From a candidate division TA06 bacterium SM23_40 (lineage in GTDB: Bacteria; LJUI01; SM1-40), in NCBI GenBank assembly GCA_001303705.1, contig LJUI01000004.1, positions 15,300 to 79,299 of the forward strand: 64,000 nt of DNA. The letters run 5' to 3'. Both the position numbers and the translations under genes were made by a program. Under the pieces are notes generated by a model, which was not told the origin of the DNA, did not search any database, and saw nothing but the letters and a program-made list of their open reading frames with translations. This document shows, piece by piece, positions 9,412 to 18,259 of the stretch (its first letter is position 1; each line of letters opens with the position of its first letter).

Positions 9412-11274
9412 GTGACTCGACCCACAACACCATCGAGTTCATCCGCCTCTTCGGGCGGCTCGCGTGAGCAAGCGAGAGAGAGACTGGCGGCCTTCTCCGA
9501 GTTCGCGGGTACAGGGCTTGACTCTGTCGTGAGCGACCTCGCCCGACTGGAGAAGACGTGGAACAGGATCCGGTCACGACTCGTCGCCGGGGAGCGCGAC
9601 TCGGCGAGCGCGGAGCTCGAGAGCGCGATCGAGCGGCTCGCGAACCGGGCTGTCCAGATGCGGCGGGAGTTCGATGTGGTGAGCGCCGGTCTGTCGTTGG
9701 CGGTGGACGACCTGACCGACGAGGCAAGGCAGAGCGAGCGGATGCGCCAGCGCCTGGAGACGCTGCATCGGGTCGGCAAACTCGTCCATTCGGAGACAGA
9801 TCTTGATCGGCTCATCGACCTGGCAATCGATGCGGTCCTTGAGGTGACGGGAGCAGAGCGAGGGTTTCTCGTCCTGGTGGAGAACGATCGCCTTGTCACG
9901 AAGGCAGTGCGCAACATCCAGACCGAGGCGCGGGGAGGCGAGGATACAGCTCTCAGTCAGACCGTGGTGCAGAGTGTTGTGGACGGCCGCGCTCCCCTGT
10001 TGATCCGCGATGCGGCAGAGGATGAACGGTTCAGGAAGATCGGCAGTGTTATCGACCTCCGCCTCCGTTCTGTGCTGTGCGTTCCTCTGCTGCTCGATGA
10101 TGAGGTCACGGGCGCGATCTATATCGATAACCGGACCGCAGGCGGCATCTTCTCCGCAGATGACCTCGATCTCATGAAGAGGTTTGCTGAGTTCATCGCC
10201 ATCGCGATCCGGAATGCCTCGATGGTGCAGGGTCTCGAGCGCTCGCAGGAGGCGCTTCTGCGTGAGTTGCGAGCGACCCATCGATTCGAAGATGTGATCG
10301 GCACAAGCCGGGGCATAATCGAGGTCCTCGATCTCGTGAGCAAGGTGGCAGACAGCGATGTTTCGATCCTCCTCCTGGGTGAGAGCGGGACCGGCAAAGA
10401 GCTGATCGCCAGGGCGGTCCATGCGAACAGTGGGCGCAGCAGCCTGCCGTTTGTCTGCATCAACTGCGCGGCCATCCCCGAGCACCTTCTCGAGGCCGAG
10501 CTCTTCGGCCACGAAAGGGGGGCGTTCACGGGAGCTGTCAGGTCCCGGCGGGGCAAGTTCGAGACAGCCGATCGCGGAACGATCTTCCTCGATGAGATTG
10601 CGGATATGAGCCCTTCACTACAGGCGAAGTTGCTGCGTGTTCTCCAGGATGGCCGATTCGAGCCCCTGGGCAGCAATGAAGTTCGTGAGGTAGACGTGAG
10701 GGTGATCGCGGCCACTAACCGGGATCTCGAACGTCTCGTCGCCGAGGGAACATTCCGGGAGGATCTGTACTACCGGCTCAACGTGGTCGAGGTAAGGCTG
10801 CCTCCGCTCCGCGAACGCAAGGAGGATGTTCCACTCCTGGTCGATCATCTATTGCACCAATTGAGAGCCAAAACAGGCAAATCTATAGAGTCTGTCGATG
10901 ATGCAGCGCTCCGCGCACTTGTGGCCTACGACTATCCCGGCAACGTGCGCGAACTGGAGAACATCGTCAAGCGTGCCGCGGTACTGGCAAAGGGTCCGAC
11001 GATCATTGTTGCAGATCTGCCCGAGAAGATGCGGAGCTCCGCCGGGGCGGGACCGGGCGCGCCTCCCGCCAACCGGAGTGAGCTGCGCCGGGCAAGGGAG
11101 GAGGCGCGGAAGGTTGCCGTCGCCGAGGTCGAACGGTCCTTCGCCATGGAGGCGATGCGGCGGAACAAGGGGAACGTGGCGCGGGCAGCGGCCGCGGTCG
11201 GGATGGATCGGAGACAGTTCTACCGTCTGCTGAATAAGCACGGCATCTCGAAGTCAATGTTCGGCGAGGGGTGA
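9412..11274 (+). CDS. Sigma-54-dependent transcriptional activator with GAF sensor domain
   Basis: The frame opens earlier (TTG 9313), but GTG 9412 has a GGAGG site 6 bases upstream and removes a tail overlapping the likely promoter, giving 620 residues. Order: helical N-terminus (about 20-115), GAF domain (about 120-265), AAA+ sigma-54 interaction domain (about 290-520), and a Fis-type helix-turn-helix at the end (RAAAAVGMDRRQFYRLL). The AAA+ domain has Walker A GESGTGKE near 325, the sigma-54-contacting GAFTGA loop near 371, and Walker B IFLDEI. There is no receiver domain, so the signal is presumably a ligand bound by GAF or a partner. The next gene is a large Ser/Thr kinase-TPR protein, a possible partner. 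Confidence 0.94.
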   Translation: MTRPTTPSSSSASSGGSREQARERLAAFSEFAGTGLDSVVSDLARLEKTWNRIRSRLVAGERDSASAELESAIERLANRAVQMRREFDVVSAGLSLAVDDLTDEARQSERMRQRLETLHRVGKLVHSETDLDRLIDLAIDAVLEVTGAERGFLVLVENDRLVTKAVRNIQTEARGGEDTALSQTVVQSVVDGRAPLLIRDAAEDERFRKIGSVIDLRLRSVLCVPLLLDDEVTGAIYIDNRTAGGIFSADDLDLMKRFAEFIAIAIRNASMVQGLERSQEALLRELRATHRFEDVIGTSRGIIEVLDLVSKVADSDVSILLLGESGTGKELIARAVHANSGRSSLPFVCINCAAIPEHLLEAELFGHERGAFTGAVRSRRGKFETADRGTIFLDEIADMSPSLQAKLLRVLQDGRFEPLGSNEVREVDVRVIAATNRDLERLVAEGTFREDLYYRLNVVEVRLPPLRERKEDVPLLVDHLLHQLRAKTGKSIESVDDAALRALVAYDYPGNVRELENIVKRAAVLAKGPTIIVADLPEKMRSSAGAGPGAPPANRSELRRAREEARKVAVAEVERSFAMEAMRRNKGNVARAAAAVGMDRRQFYRLLNKHGISKSMFGEG

Positions 11275-11322
11275 CGAAGCCGGGATGCCGCGTTGGGTTC
11301 AGCACTCGTCGTGGGGTAGATC

Positions 11323-14300
11323 ATGCGTGAGGTGGCCGATAGTGAATGGCTGGGCGATCGGTATGAAGTCCTCGGGCGGATTGGTTCCGGCGGCACGGGT
11401 GTGGTCTATCGGGCTCGGGACTGCCGGGAGGAGCGCGAGGTCGCCATCAAGGTCTTCTCCACCGCTTTGTCGCCCGCCAGAGCTACTGCGCTCCTGAGGG
11501 AAGAATTCGAGACGCTCTGTCGTCTTTCCCATCCGAACATCGTGCGGATGTTCGCTCTCGGCGAGGACAGGAGAGGTCCCTTCTTGGTGGTGGAGCTTGT
11601 CCCCGGAGATGATCTCTCGCAGCACATGAAGGCGGGGCTCAACTGGGCTTCCGCGCCGGAGAGGGTCGCGGAGATCGCCGGGCAGATCTGTGGGGCTCTG
11701 GACTACATACACTCCCGCGATGTCGCCCACCTTGACCTCAAACCCTCGAATGTCCTCCTCGATCGGTCTGGTACGGTGCGAGTCACTGACTTCGGGCTCG
11801 CAGTGAGAGTCAGCGAACTCGCCGGCGCAGGCCCCCGCGCGCAGGTATCAGGTACCCTTGAATATATAGCTCCGGAACAGCTCCTGGGCCGGCCGCCCGA
11901 CTTCCGGAGCGATTTCTTCAGTCTCGGGCTTCTCCTGTACGAACTCGTGACAGGCCAGCTTCCCTTCGCTCCCGAGCCGGCCGGGGTGGTCATGGCCGAG
12001 AACCCCGGGGCACATCCGGCACGCCCTCATCGGCTCGTCTCCAACCTGCCTCCCGCGCTCGAAACAGTAATGCTCCGTCTGCTGAGACGGGAGCCGGAGG
12101 ACCGTGTGCAGAGCGCGCTCGAGGTTCTCGACATACTCCGGAGGACAGCACCTATGAAGGCTCCGCCGGCCGGGGCGCCGGAGGCGCTGCAGGCGCGGGG
12201 GCTGGTTGCGGGAGCATTGGTCGGCCGGGAGGAGGAGGTACGGGTACTCGATCGATGTCTCGCCGATGCGGTGCGGGGAATGGGACAGGCAGTACAGATC
12301 AGCGGCCTCCCCGGGGTCGGGAAGACGAGGCTTGTGAGGGAACTCGTTGGCCTTGCCGGAACAAGAGGGATGGGCAGGTTCGAGATCAGATGCCATGAGG
12401 CGGGCTCTCCTCCCCTGGAGCCAGTCGCTGAACTCATCCGCCGGATGCTGGGCTGGCTTGAGCAGAGCTCCCGGGAGACTGTCTCCCGTCATCTCGGTGA
12501 ACAGAAGGGATTATTGCTCTCTCTCGTTCCGGAATTCATCGATCGCGAGTACATGGCAGGCGAATCTGTCGCCGGGCGTCTGGCAGGCGCAGCGGAGCAG
12601 CAGGCACTGTTCGACGCAGTGATCGGATTCCTCGTCAGCACTTCTCAGGAGTGCCCTCTGCTCTTGGTCTTTGAAGACCTCCGGTGGGCGGATTCTGCCA
12701 CGCGCCAGTTCCTGCGGCGTCTCGCTGATGCGATCTCCGACGCACATATCCTGGCTGTGGTGACTATCCGTTCGGGCGAGACTCCGGAGGCCGGCGAGGG
12801 ACGGTTGCCCCCATCGATACTCCATCTGGAGCTGACTCCTCTCGCCCCGGAACAGTCGAAGGCGCTGGTGGGATCGCTCCTTGCGTCCGGTCAGGTCCCC
12901 CGAGTGCTTGGTGAATGGATTGATGAGAAGGAGCCGGGGAATCCTCTCTATCTCCAGGAGGTGGTGCGCTCCCTGGCCGAGGAGGGACGGCTCCAGCGTC
13001 GGCGGTCTCGATGGCTGTACGTCGGAGAACCGGCACATCTAGATGCGGTGCCTGATGGAGCGGCCGAGGTTATCGGACTCCGCTCGCTCCGTCTGAGAAG
13101 AGAGGCGAGGGAAGTGCTTGACTGGGCGGCAGTGGCGGGGGAGGAGTTCAGGCGCGAAATTATCGAAGGGGTCTGTTCGGGAGGCCGGGCCGGCCTCTCG
13201 GAGGCGCTCGAGGAGCTTGAGGATCGTCAATTGATTCAGGAGGAGTACGGATCCGGCGGGCGGCGGTACCTCTTTTCGCACAGCCTGGTGCGCGAAGTCA
13301 CCTATGATCAGATCCCGGTGAGGCGGAGGCGTCGCCTCCACGTGGCGATGGGCGACGCGCTCGAGCGCCAGGCAGGCGGTGAGGTCGAGCCGGAGGCAGA
13401 TAGACTGGCCTATCACTTCTACCTCGGCCAGAACTGGCACAAGGCTGCCACCTATGCCGAGGCCGCGGCCGCGCGTGCAACCTCTCTCTACTGTCTCGAT
13501 GACGGCCTGCGATATCTCGACTGGTCTCTCGATGCCCTCGGCCGCCTGGGCGAGACGGACGAGACATTGGAAGGAAAAGCTCGAAACTGGCGGTTGAAGG
13601 GCGAACTGCTGCGGCGCTCAGGCGATTTCAGGGCGGCTGCCGGGGCACACGAGGAAGGCCTCAACTGGGCGCGCAGGGCTGAATCGGACGAGGAGATCAC
13701 CCGGAACCTTAACAATTTCGGCCTGTGCCAGTGGCACCTCGGTGCGTTCTCTGATGCCCTTGCTGCGTTTACGGAAGCGACTGTCGTTGCCGAGCGGCTC
13801 GGCGAACGAGAGTTGCAGGGGCAGTTGCTGAACAGCATCGGGCTCGTCCATTGGTCCCTCTCGGAGTTCGAGCAGGCGCTCGCGCACTTCCAGCGGGCGC
13901 TCGATCTCGCGCTCGCGATACAGGATTCAAGGGGCCAGGGGATCCTGTTGGCGAATATGGGCCTTGTTTGTGCAGCCCTCGGTCGATACGAGGAGGCCAT
14001 CGACCTCACGCTCAAGGGGCTTGAGATATGGAAGGCGAGGGGCGACCGTCAGGAAGAGGCGATCGCGCTCGGGAATCTTGCGACGTTTTATGTGCGGCTC
14101 GCCCGATATGATGAGGCGAGAGAGGCGACACTCTCGGCACTCGAGACCAGGAGGGAGATCGGCGATCGGTGGGGCGAGGCAGTGAGCATAGCGAACCTGG
14201 GACAGATTCTATATCATCTCGGCCGCCCCGAGGAGGCGGCGAGCCATCTGAGGAGGGCGGTCGCAGGCCTGCGCGATCTGGGCGATAAGAGGAGCGAGGC

Positions 14301-14925
14301 CGGCAATCTCATCAATCTTGCGAACGCCCTGATTGAGATGGGTGAGAGAGCGAAGGCGAAAGAGTGCGTTGACCAGGCCATGGCAGCTGCCGCCCAACTC
14401 GAGGACCGGTCGGCTCAGGCATTTGCGCACGCTACCGCGGGCCGATGGCACCGGCTCGCGGGGGAGATCGATAAGGCGGTCGCGGAACACCGCGCTCTCC
14501 TCGGGCTGGCGGGCGAGATCGGCGAGCCGTCGATCGAGGTCGAGGGCCGGCTGGAGCTGGCGAAGGATTTCGCTGCTCAGGGCGATCTCGAGGCGTCGAG
14601 GAAGGAGGCGGAGGCGGCCGCCCGCGCGGCGCGCTCCATGGGGATGGCTCATGAGCTGTGGCAGGCCCTGGCGCTGTTGGCGCGGGTGAGGCGGGAGACG
14701 CGTGAGGAGGTAGAGGCGGTTGACGTCTTTCTGGATGCGCTGATGGTGCTCGATCGAATCCTGGGCGGCCTGCACGAGGCGCGGGATCGGGCGAGCTACG
14801 CCGGATGGACCGGCGTCCGGGGGGTGCTCGACGAGGCAAAGGAGATCGGGACCACGGTCCGCTCCTCGCGCGCTCGGGAGCTCGTGCATGCTGCAGAGCG
14901 CCTGCTCTCGGTGATCCAGGCATGA
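11323..14925 (+). CDS. Ser/Thr protein kinase fused to AAA/NACHT-like ATPase and TPR repeats
   Basis: This is a 1200-residue multidomain signalling protein. The N-terminal Hanks-type kinase (about 10-265) has the glycine loop GRIGSGGTGVVY, catalytic HLDLKPSN near 136 and a DFG motif near 156. A linker leads to an AAA-type ATPase (from about 300) with Walker A GLPGVGKTR near 330 and Walker B LLLVFEDL. A winged-helix/helical region follows, then at least eight TPR-like repeats (about 700-1120). The architecture matches bacterial kinase-ATPase-TPR proteins related to the PknK and AfsR-like groups. No transmembrane helix is evident, so it is probably cytosolic. It follows the GAF/sigma-54 activator by 48 bp and may control it, which is inference. 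Confidence 0.93.
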   Translation: MREVADSEWLGDRYEVLGRIGSGGTGVVYRARDCREEREVAIKVFSTALSPARATALLREEFETLCRLSHPNIVRMFALGEDRRGPFLVVELVPGDDLSQHMKAGLNWASAPERVAEIAGQICGALDYIHSRDVAHLDLKPSNVLLDRSGTVRVTDFGLAVRVSELAGAGPRAQVSGTLEYIAPEQLLGRPPDFRSDFFSLGLLLYELVTGQLPFAPEPAGVVMAENPGAHPARPHRLVSNLPPALETVMLRLLRREPEDRVQSALEVLDILRRTAPMKAPPAGAPEALQARGLVAGALVGREEEVRVLDRCLADAVRGMGQAVQISGLPGVGKTRLVRELVGLAGTRGMGRFEIRCHEAGSPPLEPVAELIRRMLGWLEQSSRETVSRHLGEQKGLLLSLVPEFIDREYMAGESVAGRLAGAAEQQALFDAVIGFLVSTSQECPLLLVFEDLRWADSATRQFLRRLADAISDAHILAVVTIRSGETPEAGEGRLPPSILHLELTPLAPEQSKALVGSLLASGQVPRVLGEWIDEKEPGNPLYLQEVVRSLAEEGRLQRRRSRWLYVGEPAHLDAVPDGAAEVIGLRSLRLRREAREVLDWAAVAGEEFRREIIEGVCSGGRAGLSEALEELEDRQLIQEEYGSGGRRYLFSHSLVREVTYDQIPVRRRRRLHVAMGDALERQAGGEVEPEADRLAYHFYLGQNWHKAATYAEAAAARATSLYCLDDGLRYLDWSLDALGRLGETDETLEGKARNWRLKGELLRRSGDFRAAAGAHEEGLNWARRAESDEEITRNLNNFGLCQWHLGAFSDALAAFTEATVVAERLGERELQGQLLNSIGLVHWSLSEFEQALAHFQRALDLALAIQDSRGQGILLANMGLVCAALGRYEEAIDLTLKGLEIWKARGDRQEEAIALGNLATFYVRLARYDEAREATLSALETRREIGDRWGEAVSIANLGQILYHLGRPEEAASHLRRAVAGLRDLGDKRSEAGNLINLANALIEMGERAKAKECVDQAMAAAAQLEDRSAQAFAHATAGRWHRLAGEIDKAVAEHRALLGLAGEIGEPSIEVEGRLELAKDFAAQGDLEASRKEAEAAARAARSMGMAHELWQALALLARVRRETREEVEAVDVFLDALMVLDRILGGLHEARDRASYAGWTGVRGVLDEAKEIGTTVRSSRARELVHAAERLLSVIQA

Positions 14926-15012
14926 GGCCGCCTCATCACGAGTTATCGTTCTGATAGTACAACATGATGTGATGAAACGGGCAGAAGGAGCGGCGTAAAG
15001 GGAGGGTTTTGC

Positions 15013-15041
15013 TTGACTTTTCCGGGCACCTGTAATAGGTT
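15013..15041 (+). promoter_or_regulatory. Sigma-70 promoter at the head of the polysaccharide locus
   Basis: TTGACT (15013-15018), a 17-bp spacer and TAGGTT (15036-15041), preceded by GGGTTTTGC. The promoter at 20422 has the same two hexamers, the same spacing and a similar upstream GGGTTTT tract. In the 224-bp gap between the kinase and the first SDR gene, an inverted repeat TCATCAC/GTGATGA also lies upstream, near 14932-14975. Confidence 0.78.
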
Positions 15042-15067
15042 TTGCAAGGGAACGCCTCAAGAGTTCC

Positions 15068-15110
15068 GGGAGCCCCGTGGGCTTCCTTTTCACTATCTGC
15101 TGTGGCAGAT
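15068..15110 (+). promoter_or_regulatory. Leader hairpins, possible transcription attenuator
   Basis: About 25 bases after the predicted start of transcription there is a hairpin (15068-15086; GGA-GCCC pairing with GGGC-TTCC around loop CGT, one bulge) directly followed by TTTT. Six bases later comes a second, perfect 6-bp hairpin ATCTGC-tgtg-GCAGAT (15095-15110). The first could be a weak intrinsic terminator in the untranslated leader. No known riboswitch class was recognised. Confidence 0.4.
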
Positions 15111-15149
15111 CTTGTGTTGAGTCGAGGCGGGAGTAACGAGGAGGCGTCT

Positions 15150-16103
15150 ATGCGAGTCCTGGTCACGGGAATCACCGGTTTTGCCGGCAGCCACCTGGTG
15201 GATTATCTATTGACTCTGCCCGATGTACAGGTCTTCGGGATCAAGCGCTGGCGCAGTCGCACAGAAAATATCAAGCACTTCGAGCAGAAAATCGCAATCT
15301 ACGAATGTGATCTGAGGGATGCATCTTCGGTGCGCGATATGATCGAGGTGGTGCTGCCGGATCGCATCTTCCATCTCGCGGCACAGAGCTTCGTGCCGAC
15401 CTCGTGGAGCGCTCCCACAGAGTCGCTTGTGACCAACGTGATCGGCCAGCTCAACATTTTCGAGGCTGTGCGCCGCATCGGACTGGAGCCCCGCATCCAG
15501 CTAGCGTGTTCCAGCGAGGAGTATGGGCTTGTCAGTGAGGATGAGATACCTATCAAGGAGACGAACGCGCTGCGTCCCCTCAGCCCCTACGGGGTAAGCA
15601 AGATCGGCCAGGACATGCTGGGGTACCAGTATGCGAGGAGCTACGGGATGTTCATCGTGAGGACGAGAGGGTTCAATCATACTGGGTGTCGGCGTGGTCC
15701 TGTCTTTGTCTGCTCGGATTTCGCCAAACAGGTCGCTGAGATCGAGAAAGGCAGACGGGATCCCGTGATATGGGTCGGGAATCTCGATGCGATCCGTGAC
15801 TTTACGGATGTCCGGGACATAGTGCGGGGCTACTGGCTCGCACTCGAGCATTGCGATCCTGGAGATGTGTACAACATCTGTTCCGGTGTGGGACGCAAGA
15901 TCCGCGATGTGCTCGACATGCTGATCGGGATGACGTCGAAGTCAGTGGAAGTGAAGGTTGACGAGTGCAGGCTTCGGCCCTCAGATGTGCCCGTTCTGAT
16001 CGGAGATAACACCAAATTCAGAGAGAAGACTGGCTGGGAGTTGACGATACCGTTCGAGATCACGCTGAAGGAGATTTACGAGTACTGGCTCGAGCGTGTG
16101 TGA
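15150..16103 (+). CDS. NAD-dependent epimerase/dehydratase, GDP-mannose 4,6-dehydratase-like
   Basis: This 317-residue extended short-chain dehydrogenase has a Rossmann motif GITGFAGSHL at the N-terminus, a central SSEEYG segment, and the catalytic pair Y147/K151 in YGVSKIGQD. The sequence RGFNHTG and the overall pattern put it in the GDP-mannose 4,6-dehydratase/RMD branch, which makes GDP-4-keto-6-deoxy-mannose for rhamnose or fucose-type sugars. The frame is open from 15042, but the ATG at 15150 has a GAGGAGG site just upstream and matches the family N-terminus. It is the first gene of the polysaccharide locus, with a paralogue directly behind it. Exact substrate is not certain. Confidence 0.85.
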   Translation: MRVLVTGITGFAGSHLVDYLLTLPDVQVFGIKRWRSRTENIKHFEQKIAIYECDLRDASSVRDMIEVVLPDRIFHLAAQSFVPTSWSAPTESLVTNVIGQLNIFEAVRRIGLEPRIQLACSSEEYGLVSEDEIPIKETNALRPLSPYGVSKIGQDMLGYQYARSYGMFIVRTRGFNHTGCRRGPVFVCSDFAKQVAEIEKGRRDPVIWVGNLDAIRDFTDVRDIVRGYWLALEHCDPGDVYNICSGVGRKIRDVLDMLIGMTSKSVEVKVDECRLRPSDVPVLIGDNTKFREKTGWELTIPFEITLKEIYEYWLERV

Positions 16104-16161
16104 TGAAAGACCGCGCCGTCTGGACGCTGTGATGACGTGGGGCGGCTGCCGAGCGAGGACA

Positions 16162-17121
16162 ATGGTTCAAGTACTGGTCACAGGAGCCGAGGGATTCGTC
16201 GGCGGACATCTTGTACCTCTGCTGCTAGCGCGTGAGAGGCGAGTGAGCGGCACCGCGCTGGACGAGAGGGATGTGGAGAGGATCGAGCGTTTCGATGGGG
16301 CTCGGGGCGTGGCCTGCGATATCACCGAGAGGGAGGGGATCGCCGGCCTCGTAGAGCGCCTCCTTCCCCGGGAGATCTACCATCTGGCGGCGCAGAGTTC
16401 GTCGGCGTTCTCTTTCTCCGACCCGTATGGCACGATTGCGGACAATGTGATCGGATGTCTGAACGTGCTCGATGCCGCCAGGCAGGCTGCCCAGACTGCG
16501 CGCGTCCTTATCGTCAGTACGGGAGAGATCTACGGCGTCGGGTCAGAGAACCCGCTTACTGAAGAGGCGCCTGTCGGCCCGATGACTCCTTACGCGGCGT
16601 CGAAGGTGTCGATGGAGCTCGTTGCTCGTCAGTACTGGAAAAGCCTGGGGCTTCCGGTGGTGATCGTCCGCCCCTTTAACCATACAGGGCCTGGTCAAAG
16701 TCCTCGGTTCGCCCTCTCGAGCTTTGCCAAACAGGTCGCCGAGGCGGAACTAGGGCTGAGCTCACCACTGATAGAGGTAGGGAATCTGGACGTACGTCGT
16801 GACTTCCTCGATGTGAGAGATGTCGTGCGGGGTTACTTGCTCGCTCTCACCGAGGGTGCTCCTGGCGAGATCTACAACATCTCCTCTGGCATTGCGTCAT
16901 CGCTTCGCGATGTTCTCGATCTGCTCCTGGAATCGGCGAATGTCTCGATCAAGGTCGAGATCGGCAACGATCGTCTGAGAAAGGTCGACATACCCGTGCT
17001 GTGCGGCGACAGCTCGAAATTCAGAGCTCGCACGGGTTGGAGTCCTCGCTACGAACTCAGGCAGACGCTGCACGATCTTCTGGACTACTGGCGTCATGAG
17101 CTTCAAGATTCTGGTCGTTAA
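16162..17121 (+). CDS. NAD-dependent epimerase/dehydratase, GDP-4-keto-6-deoxymannose reductase-like
   Basis: This 319-residue paralogue of the preceding gene has the Rossmann motif GAEGFVGGHL, catalytic Y144/K148 (YAASKVSMEL) and the RPFNHTGPGQ motif common in GDP-6-deoxy-4-keto-mannose reductase (RMD) and related enzymes. With its neighbour it could form a dehydratase-reductase pair producing GDP-D-rhamnose or a similar 6-deoxyhexose. The frame extends upstream to 16096, but ATG 16162 fits the Rossmann start. Its 3' end overlaps the next glycosyltransferase by 26 bp. Family is certain; assignment to reductase rather than dehydratase is a judgement. Confidence 0.83.
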   Translation: MVQVLVTGAEGFVGGHLVPLLLARERRVSGTALDERDVERIERFDGARGVACDITEREGIAGLVERLLPREIYHLAAQSSSAFSFSDPYGTIADNVIGCLNVLDAARQAAQTARVLIVSTGEIYGVGSENPLTEEAPVGPMTPYAASKVSMELVARQYWKSLGLPVVIVRPFNHTGPGQSPRFALSSFAKQVAEAELGLSSPLIEVGNLDVRRDFLDVRDVVRGYLLALTEGAPGEIYNISSGIASSLRDVLDLLLESANVSIKVEIGNDRLRKVDIPVLCGDSSKFRARTGWSPRYELRQTLHDLLDYWRHELQDSGR

Positions 17122-18259
17122 CTGGCAGGACAGAACGAACCCGCTGGCAGGTGGGGCGGAAATACATCTGCACGAGATCTTCGGGCGCCTGGCGATGCAG
17201 GGTGATGAGGTCTGGCTTCTCTGTTCCTCCTATCCCGGCGCAGCTCCGGTCGAGTATGTCGACGGTATTCGTGTGGTGAGAAGGGGAGGACGGTTCACGT
17301 TCAATATCAGCGCCTTTCTCGCATATTATCGGGAGTTGGCGCACGAACAATTCGACGTTGTCGTCGAAGATATGAACAAGATTCCGTTCTACACTCCTCT
17401 CTATGTGCATGGTCCGGTCCTCGCGATGGTACCGCATCTATTCGGAACGACAGTCTTCCAGGAGGCGATCGTTCCTCTGGCGGTCTATGTCTATCTCTGG
17501 GAGCTGCCGATTCCGCTGATCTATCGCCGCGTGAGGTTTGAGGTCATTTCCGAGAGCACCAAGGAGGATCTCGTTGCCCGCGGGATTCGGTCCGATCTGA
17601 TCCATGTCGTTCACTGCGGGATCGATCGCATGGTTTATCATCCCGGGGGTTCAAGAGACGAAGATCCGCTTATCGTCTATCTGGGCAGGTTCAAGAAGTA
17701 CAAGCGCGTAGACCTCCTGCTCAGCGCCATGGTGAAGGTGAAGGAGCGAGTGCCACGCGTGAAGCTTCTCCTGGTCGGCGGTGGAGACCATCTGGGTGCG
17801 CTGAGGGAGCTTGTGGAGCGGCTCGGACTCTCTGACACTGCGTCGTTCACCGGGCACGTGGACGAACAGGAAAAGGTGGGCCATCTCCGTCGCGCACACC
17901 TCGTGGTCAACACCTCTCCGAAGGAGGGCTGGGGGCTTACCGGCGTCGAGGCGAATGCCTGCGGTACACCTGTGGTTGCATCCGACTCGCCCGGTCTGCG
18001 CGACTCGATCGCCGATGGCAAGAGCGGCCTCCTCGTGCCTCACGGCGACGTGGGTGCGCTCGTCGAGGCCATAGTCCGCATGCTCACAGATGAAGAACTC
18101 AACTGGAGACTGTCGCGGGGAGCGGTCGATTGGGCAGCCAGGTTCAGCTGGGATGCTGCAGCGGAGAGGACCAGACAGCTAATCGAAGAGGTCGTAGGTA
18201 GCGAGAGAGGTTCGGGTCCTCGGGGCCCGGCCGGCAAAACGCCAGGAGCGAGTGTGTGA
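17096..18259 (+). CDS. Glycosyltransferase family 4
   Basis: This 387-residue GT-B enzyme has an N-terminal acceptor domain containing GGAEIHLHEIFGRL and a C-terminal Rossmann-like donor domain beginning near LIVYLGRFKKYKRVD. The donor motif SPKEGWGLTGVEANACGTP, with the EX7E-type arrangement, is typical of retaining GT4 transferases using GDP- or UDP-sugars. It starts inside the end of the preceding SDR gene and its stop overlaps the next gene (GTGA), so the group is translated as a unit. It probably adds a sugar to the lipid-linked glycan on the cytoplasmic side. Confidence 0.92.
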   Translation: MSFKILVVNWQDRTNPLAGGAEIHLHEIFGRLAMQGDEVWLLCSSYPGAAPVEYVDGIRVVRRGGRFTFNISAFLAYYRELAHEQFDVVVEDMNKIPFYTPLYVHGPVLAMVPHLFGTTVFQEAIVPLAVYVYLWELPIPLIYRRVRFEVISESTKEDLVARGIRSDLIHVVHCGIDRMVYHPGGSRDEDPLIVYLGRFKKYKRVDLLLSAMVKVKERVPRVKLLLVGGGDHLGALRELVERLGLSDTASFTGHVDEQEKVGHLRRAHLVVNTSPKEGWGLTGVEANACGTPVVASDSPGLRDSIADGKSGLLVPHGDVGALVEAIVRMLTDEELNWRLSRGAVDWAARFSWDAAAERTRQLIEEVVGSERGSGPRGPAGKTPGASV

